From CAVSUB01 sp963730995 (lineage in GTDB: Bacteria; Acidobacteriota; Vicinamibacteria; Vicinamibacterales; 2-12-FULL-66-21): a DNA stretch of 64,000 bases. The DNA is taken from positions 806,001 to 870,000 of the forward strand of contig CAVSUB010000001.1 in the NCBI GenBank assembly GCA_963730995.1, in the 5' to 3' direction. Of the stretch, positions 58,403-64,000 are shown in pieces. The notes beneath the pieces are model-generated. The model was not told the DNA's origin and searched no databases. It was given only the letters and a program-made list of their open reading frames with translations. How positions within the stretch are numbered: the stretch's first letter is position 1; every line of letters starts with the position of its first letter. Position numbers and translations under genes: made by a program.

Positions 58403-59950
58403 TCACGTTTCGGTGCCGCCGTAGGAGATCTGCATGCGCCGGACGGCGACACTGCCGATCCACAGGACGAACACGGTCAGGAGCAGCAACCCGAGAATCG
58501 CGCCTGGACGCGAGGCGGGAGCGGCGGGCGCCGCCAGCAACCGGATCAGCGCCGGAGCGTCATTGTCCATCGGCGCAGGGACGGGACACAGGGACTGCAG
58601 GTAGTACAGGATGCTCATCTTCTGCATTACGTGCGGAAGGATGCCGTTGGCCCCCTCCCAGATGAGCAGCACGGCCGCCGGGATAATGGGATTGCGGACG
58701 TACATTCCGACCGCGAGAAAGACGCTCCCGTAGCCAACGCAGCCGAGCGCGGCAGCCGTCGCATACCAGAACACGTGGCCCATGCCCCCGGCATTCCAGT
58801 AGGCCTGGACTTCGACCGCATCGTGCGGCCAGAGCATGGCCGCAAGCGTGAGCAGGGCACCGCCGCCGAAGATCACGGCAGACGCAATCAGCCCGGCGGC
58901 ATACTTGCCCGCGAGCAGCACCTCGCGCCGCGCCGGCGCGAGAAACCAGAAGTGCAGCGTCCGGTTGCTCATCTCCCCGCGGAAGAGATACATGAAGATG
59001 CCGAGACAGCCGAAGAAGATCGCGACCCGCAGGTAGAAGTACTGGAAGATCCCCGCGAAGATCGCCCGGTCCTCTTCGAAGTCGAGCAGACGGTGGATGT
59101 CCCTGCGCTGCAGCTTGCCGTCTTCGAATAGCAGCCGGGCGGTCCGCCGCCCGTCGAAGTAGATGATGTCGCGATACTCGGTCCGCTCCTCGACGAACCC
59201 GGCGCCGGTGGACGAAGCGACCGTGGTGAAGGTCTTTCCTTCGCTACTCAGCTGGATGTTGAACTCGCGGGTGTCGGACTCCTCGTTTTCGCCTCCCGCA
59301 CTGGCGTGCTTCACGATGAAGCGCGTCACCGGACGAACCGCTCCCAGATCCACCTGCAGGAACAAGGGCCGGTCTGTCAGCGCACCACCTGTCGGCCTGG
59401 CCTCCCGAGACGCTGCCGTTCACAGCCTTCTCCGGCCCCTGATCCTGGCTGCACGGCACACTTCCAGTGGCGGGACGATGGAGCGCGAGGTTCACCGCGG
59501 CCATCCGGCCCGTAGACCTCGAACTCGTAAATCCTGGCGACCGGCTCCCCGCTGTAGGAAGGACGGATGATATTCAGGCGGACGAAGCGGGCTTCGACCG
59601 CCGGCTCGATCACGTGGGTTGTCGTCCCCGCATTTCCGGTGCGTTGCCGGACGCGCCGGCTCCGCGTCGACCAGCGTTCCTCGGCCGGCTTTCCCAGCCG
59701 CTTCTTCACCTCGTCGGCCGATTCTCCGTCCCGGACGCTGTCCATCAGGGCCGGGGTAATCACGCCGCGCCGGGCAAGCCGCTCGCTACCGGATCTTCGT
59801 GTCGAGACCGTGCCCGAAGAAGATCAGCGCGGGCAGGAGCGCCAGCCCGTAGACCCAGAAAGAGCGCCTGGCGAAGAAGACACGCCGGAGCTCGATCTTT
59901 GCAATCGTCCACGCCTGCCGGGCCCGGCTCCCGAAGGAATGCCGGATCAC
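58403..59950 (-). CDS. ABC-2-type permease with extracytoplasmic discoidin-like domains (three frameshifts)
   Basis: About 515 residues over three frame breaks near 59783, 59505 and 59375. GTG 59950 overlaps the preceding ATPase stop (GTGA). First a membrane segment of ABC-2 type ('IELRRVFFARRSFWVYGLAL', 'PALIFFGHG'), then a large periplasmic region with the end of one F5/8 type C-like unit ('ARFVRLNIIRPSYSGEPVAR', 'YEFEVYGPD') and a second one ('NLALHRPATGSVPCSQDQGP', 'FLQVDLGAVRPVTRFIVKHA', 'EFNIQLSSEGKTFTTV'), then five membrane spans ('YLRVAIFFGCLGIFMYLFRG', 'LIASAVIFGGGALLTLAAML', 'ILGLLLLTVFVLWIGSVAV'). Discoidin folds usually bind carbohydrate, so the transporter may handle glycans or sense the envelope; that is inference. 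Confidence 0.8.
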
Positions 59951-61054
59951 GACTCACCGCCGATCAGATACTCGTACAACGCGTCAACGTTCTCGTCGGC
60001 CGGCACCACACTCTCGATCCTGTGGCCGTCGAGCGCGATCCGTCCGAGCGCACGCGCGAACTGCTCACGGTCCCGGGTCATCACCAGCATGCCGAGCCGG
60101 TCGTCGTTCAGCTTGATCTCGGTGACGTGTTCCTCACCGAACAGCAGCGCCGCCACGCCGGATGCGTCCCCGTCGCGGCACCGGACGATGTACTGGCTGG
60201 GATGCTCCTGGATCTCGTCGCGCACCGTTGCGGATCTTCCCCTCGGCCACGATCATCCCGTTGGCGATCAGCACGACCTGATCGCTGATCAGGTCCACCT
60301 CCTGGAGCACGTGGCTCGAGATGATGACGTGCTTCCCCTCGGCGGCCCAGGAGCGGAACAGGTCGATCGTCTCCGCGCGAACCAGCGGGTCGAGGCCGTT
60401 CAGCGGCTCGTCCAGCACCAGCAGGTCGGGATCGTGCGCGATGGCCTGCGCCAGCCGCACCCGCTGCCGCATGCCCTTGGAATACGCCGCGACCTTGCGG
60501 TTCGCCGCCTCGGTCAGACCGAGGCGCTCGAGCGCCTTCCACGCCCTTTCCTCCGCTTCCGATCGCCCGTATCCGAAAAGAAGCAGCCCGGTGGTGATGA
60601 AGGTGAACCCGGTGGCCCAGCGCGGCGCGGTGTCGTACTGCGTGGCGTATCCCGTTATCCGCATCAGCGCTTCGGGATCGCGCGGGGAGATGCCGCGCAT
60701 GAGGATGCTGCCGTGGTCGGGGAAGATGAGGCCGGTCATCAGGTTCATCAGCGTCGTCTTGCCGGAGCCGTTCGGCCCGACCAGGCTCGTGATTCCAGGC
60801 GGGATGTTCAACGTGACGCGGTTCACGCCGAGCACCTCGCCGTAGAACTTCGAGACCTCTTCGAAGATGACCGAGGGGCTTCGCCCCTCGGACTCCCCTA
60901 CACCCTCGCTCGCGCCTTCGCCGGGCTCCGGCGGGCGGCGCACCGCTCGCGCCGCTCCGCCGTGGCCGCCTTGCGCAGCCGTGGCGGCCGCTCGCGCTCG
61001 CAGCTTCCGTTCGCGTGGCTCACTCGCTGCGCTCGTTTGCGCTGCCCCTGTCAT
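59947..61054 (-). CDS. ABC transporter ATP-binding protein (one frameshift)
   Basis: About 369 residues. ATG 61054 overlaps the upstream permease stop (ATGA). After a ~65-residue low-complexity extension created by the GC-rich repeat come Walker A 'GPNGSGKTTL', Q-loop 'YATQYD', signature 'YSKGMRQRVRLAQAI', Walker B 'LLVLDEPLNGLDPL' and 'ISSHVLQEV'. One extra base near 60226 shifts the frame into the C-terminal regulatory domain ('DEIQEHPSQYIVRC', 'RIESVVPADENVDALYEYLI'). It energises the discoidin permease. Confidence 0.87.
60872..61035. repeat. GC-rich hairpin repeat, copy A (inside ATPase 5' end)
   Basis: A perfect stem CGAGGGGC-TTC-GCCCCTCG (60872-60890) followed by ACTCCCC and, at 61006-61035, the shared TCCGTTCGCGTGGCTC block. 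The same order recurs at 62889-62980. Here it is translated as the N-terminal extension of the ATPase. Confidence 0.7.
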
Positions 61055-61911
61055 CGGACCACCTCCACCGGCCGCAGCTTGCGTTCGATCACCAGGACGA
61101 GCAGGAGAACGAACGCCGCCAGCGCCAACATGGAGGCCCCGGCCCCCGGGCCGTCGGGCGGATCCACGCCCAGCAGCGCGCACCACACCCGGTTGACCGC
61201 CCAGGCCGGATCCAGGACGTGGCCCCACGTCACGCGAAAGACGTTGTCGATCATCTCGGACACGCCGCTCAGGATGAAGAAGAAGGCGAGGCTGACGGCT
61301 CCGGCCACGACTCTCCACTTCACGTAAGCGGAACTGGCCATCGCCACCAGGCCGAGGACCAGCAGCCAGAGAAGGAACCCGGCCACCACGCCGGCACCGA
61401 GCGTCCAGTTCGCCAGGAACCACCAGCCGCCGGCCAGGCCGACCTGCAGCCCGAACAGGAGAAGGCCCGGGATCCACGTGACGATCGACAGCATGCCGAC
61501 GATCACGGTCAGCCGCGCCAGGGCGTAGCTCCAGCGCGTGAGGGGCCGGCTGAAGTACAGCGGAAGCGCGTTGTTCGCAAGGTCCGGCGCAACCAGGCCG
61601 GGCCCGGCCAGCGCCGCGAGGAAGACTGCGCACGCCCCTTGGACGTACATGAAAATCGAGAAGAACCTGCCGTCAACCTGGATGAACGCGCGAAACTCCG
61701 GGTCGAGCCCCTGGAGCAGCTCCACATGATTGGTGAGATAGACGAAGCCGGCGCACAGGAGGGGCCAGACGAACGCCGCCATCGTGAGCAGGAGAACCAG
61801 CCGCTGCTCATAGAGCTTGCGCCAGGCGTAGCGGGGAAGGACCATGAACCGCGTCCAGCGCCCCGTGAGCGGTCCCGCGTATCGCTGATATCCCCGCTTG
61901 TAGACTGCCAT
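61051..61911 (-). CDS. ABC transporter permease
   Basis: 286 residues with six clear membrane spans ('LVLLLTMAAFVWPLLCAGFVYL', 'FMYVQGACAVFLAALAGPGLV', 'LARLTVIVGMLSIVTWIPGLLLFG', 'GAGVVAGFLLWLLVLGLVAMA', 'VVAGAVSLAFFFILSGVSEM', 'SMLALAAFVLLLVLVIERK'). 'NNALPLYFSRPLTRWSYALAR' is typical of ABC-2 subunits. It lies 4 bp after the second ATPase gene and overlaps the first ATPase start. Substrate unknown. Confidence 0.85.
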   Translation of the reverse strand: MAVYKRGYQRYAGPLTGRWTRFMVLPRYAWRKLYEQRLVLLLTMAAFVWPLLCAGFVYLTNHVELLQGLDPEFRAFIQVDGRFFSIFMYVQGACAVFLAALAGPGLVAPDLANNALPLYFSRPLTRWSYALARLTVIVGMLSIVTWIPGLLLFGLQVGLAGGWWFLANWTLGAGVVAGFLLWLLVLGLVAMASSAYVKWRVVAGAVSLAFFFILSGVSEMIDNVFRVTWGHVLDPAWAVNRVWCALLGVDPPDGPGAGASMLALAAFVLLLVLVIERKLRPVEVVR

Positions 61912-61915
61912 TAGC

Positions 61916-62881
61916 TCAGCTTCCCGCTTCCGCGCGCCGCAGCCTTCCCCCGGGCGTGTGCGCCAGGTGGCCCATGGCTTTCAGGAAGATCTCCTCCAAC
62001 GTGTCCCGGCGGTGCGTGAGCTTTCTCACCAGCAGGTTCTGCCGCGCGGCGAGCCCCCAGATGGCTTCGACCTCGGCCCCCGCCGGCAGGACGATACGCC
62101 AGCGCCCGCCGCCTTCGGACACGCCCTCGGCGCCGATCTCCGGCAGCGCCATCCGCAGGTTCCGATCGTCGCCGGTCACCTCGAGCTCGACGAAGCTCCT
62201 GTTCGACCGCCGCTCTTCTTCGAGGTTGCAGTGGTGCACGATCGCGCCGTCCTTCATGATCACGGCCTCGTCGCACACCTGCTCGATGTCGCGCAGCAGG
62301 TGGGAGCAGACGAGCACGTTCATCCCCTGCTCCTCCTTCATGTCGACGACGAGCTTGAGCATCCGCCGGCGCGCGGCAGGATCGAGCCCGTTGGTCGGTT
62401 CGTCCAGCACGACCAGCTCCGGCCCGTGGACGATCGCCTGGGCGAGCTTGGCCATCTGCTTCATCCCGTACGAGTAGGTCCGCAGCTCCCGGTAGCGCGA
62501 CTCCCCGAGCCCCACGTGGAACAGGACCTCGTGCGCTTTCTCGAGCGCCGCCTTCGGCGGGAGGCCAGACAGCTCGGCCATCTGGCGCAGGAAGGTCACC
62601 GCCGTCATCTCCCCGACGAACGAGTCGTTCTCCGGCATGTAGCCGATTCTCGACCGGGCCTCGCCCATGTTGCGCCGGCAGTCCATGCCCAGGATACGGG
62701 CGCGTCCGGCGCTGGGCCGGAGAAACCCGAGCAGCGTCAGGATCAGCGTGGACTTGCCCGCCCCGTTGGGCCCAAGCAACCCCACCGCCTTTCCTGTGCC
62801 CGAAACGCCGAGACGGCAGGTGATCCCGTGGAGGATCTCCCGCCGTCCCAGCTTGACTTTCAGGTTCTCGAGTTCGATCAT
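61916..62881 (-). CDS. ABC transporter ATP-binding protein
   Basis: 321 residues from ATG 62881 (TTG 62887 also in frame). Walker A 'GPNGAGKSTLILTLLGF', 'IGYMPENDSF', signature 'YSYGMKQMAKLAQAI', Walker B 'LVVLDEPTNGLDP', H-loop 'VCSHLLRDIEQV', and a C-terminal domain with 'AGAEVEAIWGLAARQNLLVRKLTHRRDTLEEIFLKAMG', as in ABC-2 exporters. It pairs with the permease at 61051 and lies next to the other ATPase-permease pair, giving a four-gene cassette. Confidence 0.9.
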   Translation of the reverse strand: MIELENLKVKLGRREILHGITCRLGVSGTGKAVGLLGPNGAGKSTLILTLLGFLRPSAGRARILGMDCRRNMGEARSRIGYMPENDSFVGEMTAVTFLRQMAELSGLPPKAALEKAHEVLFHVGLGESRYRELRTYSYGMKQMAKLAQAIVHGPELVVLDEPTNGLDPAARRRMLKLVVDMKEEQGMNVLVCSHLLRDIEQVCDEAVIMKDGAIVHHCNLEEERRSNRSFVELEVTGDDRNLRMALPEIGAEGVSEGGGRWRIVLPAGAEVEAIWGLAARQNLLVRKLTHRRDTLEEIFLKAMGHLAHTPGGRLRRAEAGS

Positions 62882-62888
62882 TCTCAAT

Positions 62889-62980
62889 CGAGGGGCTTCG
62901 CCCCTCGAACTCCCCGCACGCGTGCTCGCGAGCCGCTTCGTCGGCTCGCTCCGTTCGCGTGGCTCGCTTCGCTGCGCTCG
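62889..62980. repeat. GC-rich hairpin repeat, copy B (intergenic)
   Basis: Same CGAGGGGC-TTC-GCCCCTCG stem (62889-62907), ACTCCCC and TCCGTTCGCGTGGCTC block (62950-62980) as copy A. It lies in the gap between the DUF3352-like gene and the ATPase, just upstream of the ATPase start. Confidence 0.7.
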
Positions 62981-63009
62981 CTCGCGTCTTTCTTCGAAGG
63001 CCGGCCGTC

Positions 63010-64000
63010 ACTGGCGGGGCACGGCGTCGGATTGCTGTCCCAGGGTCGCCCGGCCCAGGCTCTCGATCAGCATCAGGTCCATGATCAATCCGGAGATGCG
63101 AGTACGGCTGGCGGCGTGGATCTGTTCCGGCGTTCCATCGAACACGACGAGAATCGGATCGCGCTCGGCCACGAGCTCGCTGAGCGCCGGGTTCGGTGGT
63201 CAGCGCCGACAGGATTCCGAGTGCCCCCTTCGCGTTCAGCCAGGCGAAGGCGGACGGATGGAGTCCGGCAGACCAGGGGAGCTGGCCGAGGAACTGCGGG
63301 GGACCAGACGAGCGGGAAGCCGCCGTTCCTGGTCGCGATGGCACGCTCCGCGACGGCGCGATCGGAGGCCGCCACCATGTAGCCCCGATCGTACGTCCAG
63401 GTGATCCCGAGCGGAAGTCCTCCCGGTTTCATCGTGCTCCACGTCCGTCCGCCCGCGCTCTCCTGCTGCAACACGATCCGCTTGCCCTGCTCGTCGGGGC
63501 CAAGCTCCGCGTTGAACGTTTCCACCAGCTTCTGAAGGGAGCTGTCGATGACCGACCGGATTGTTCGCCACGCTCGCCATGACCCAGGTCGGGCCGCTGG
63601 CAGAAAGTCCCGTCAGCGCCAGGGCCGATTCGGTCCCCAGCGCCGCGGTCAGGTTCTGGACGAAACCGACGCCGAGCTTCTCGTCCATGCTGGCCAGGCC
63701 GCGTTCGAAGTCCGGCTCCGACTTGGTGATCTGCGCGGTGAACTCCTCGAACAGCTGCAAGGGCTCGCGGGTCGAAACGTAGCCGGCGAGAAGGGCATCG
63801 GCCGGTAGATACTCCGCCGCGCCTCCGGAGCCGGCGTCAGCCAGCCACGACCCCATTCCGGTTCGTGCGCCCTGGAACGCGAACGTGACCTCGTTCTCTA
63901 CCGCACCCGCAGGAGCACGCTGCTCGAGGAAGAGGTAATTGACTCCCATCATGCCGGCGAGCTTGACCGGAGGGGCGTCGTCTCTGGACGCCATCGTGAC
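63010..64000 (-). CDS. DUF3352-like secreted protein, partial (5' end outside window, about three frameshifts)
   Basis: About 330 codons of a longer protein whose N-terminus lies beyond the right edge. Visible segments are 'EYLPADALLAGYVSTREPLQ', 'FERGLASMDEKLGVGFVQNL', 'LGTESALALTGLSASGPTWV', 'GGRTWSTMKPGGLPLGITW', 'DRGYMVAASDRAVAERAIAT', 'SAFAWLNAKGALGILSAL' and 'DLMLIESLGRATLGQQSDAVPRQ' before TGA 63010, joined over shifts near 63545, 63310 and 63195. The pattern resembles DUF3352 proteins, which judge no known reaction. It precedes the ABC cassette on the same strand and may be exported or assembled by it (inference). Confidence 0.65.

Noticed and set aside
58129..58452. Minus-strand 107-codon frame ending in repeat copy 4
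   Set aside because: Overlaps the permease end, has no ribosome site and a random Arg/Ser-rich composition.

Overview
High-GC bacterial DNA whose gene content points to an acidobacterium, most likely the Vicinamibacteria (inference from gene families, no taxonomic marker present). The pointers are several TonB-dependent receptors with N-terminal carboxypeptidase-regulatory-like domains, a Ser/Thr kinase fused to a PD40 propeller, a CadC-like winged-helix/TPR regulator, a two-component-propeller kinase, LytS/LytTR signalling, a 3-keto-disaccharide-hydrolase (DUF1080) protein and a split KdpD. No rRNA, tRNA, CRISPR, prophage or transposase gene was found.

Layout. 1-10 kb (minus): a CadC-like regulator, two outer-membrane TonB-receptor-type proteins and a propeller histidine kinase cut by the left edge. 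10-19.4 kb (plus): a small HExxH protein with a PD40 propeller protein, then a 6.9 kb gene joining a TamB (AsmA-like) region to POTRA domains and an Omp85 barrel. 19.6-27.8 kb: a PPOX-fold flavoprotein, HemG, then an NtrC-type regulator, a GNAT/acyl-CoA synthetase fusion and a PAS kinase, with a convergent universal stress protein behind a good sigma-54 promoter. 28-32.6 kb (minus): membrane protein, DUF1080 protein, TonB receptor. 32.7-34 kb: a second sigma-54-like promoter and a secreted helical protein. 34-46 kb (minus): potassium region, with stand-alone KdpD N-terminal sensor, KinB-like kinase and response regulator; then kinase, KdpE, a 29-codon ORF, KdpF, A, B and C. A membrane-anchored methyltransferase lies between. 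46-50.4 kb: secreted protein, LytS/LytTR pair, cupredoxin lipoprotein, peroxiredoxin-like pair. 50.7-58.1 kb: Oar-like TonB receptor, ferredoxin-NADP reductase-like enzyme, Ser/Thr kinase-PD40. 58.4-64 kb (minus): ABC cassette (two ATPases, two permeases, one permease carrying discoidin-like domains) behind a DUF3352-like protein cut by the right edge.

Structure beyond genes. Four copies of a ~112 bp palindromic element with CTAG-type ends lie at gene borders, and in three cases the element supplies the stop codon of the neighbouring gene. Upstream of kdpFABC there are four direct repeats with exact 11 bp spacing just before a -10 hexamer, a probable KdpE site. A GC-rich hairpin repeat precedes both ABC ATPase domains.

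Caution. Many otherwise well conserved genes (kdpA, kdpB, kdpC, the TamB-Omp85 fusion, the ABC genes) are broken by single-base frameshifts, most explained by one extra base. The pattern looks like residual sequencing indels rather than decay, so those genes are annotated over their full spans with approximate shift positions.
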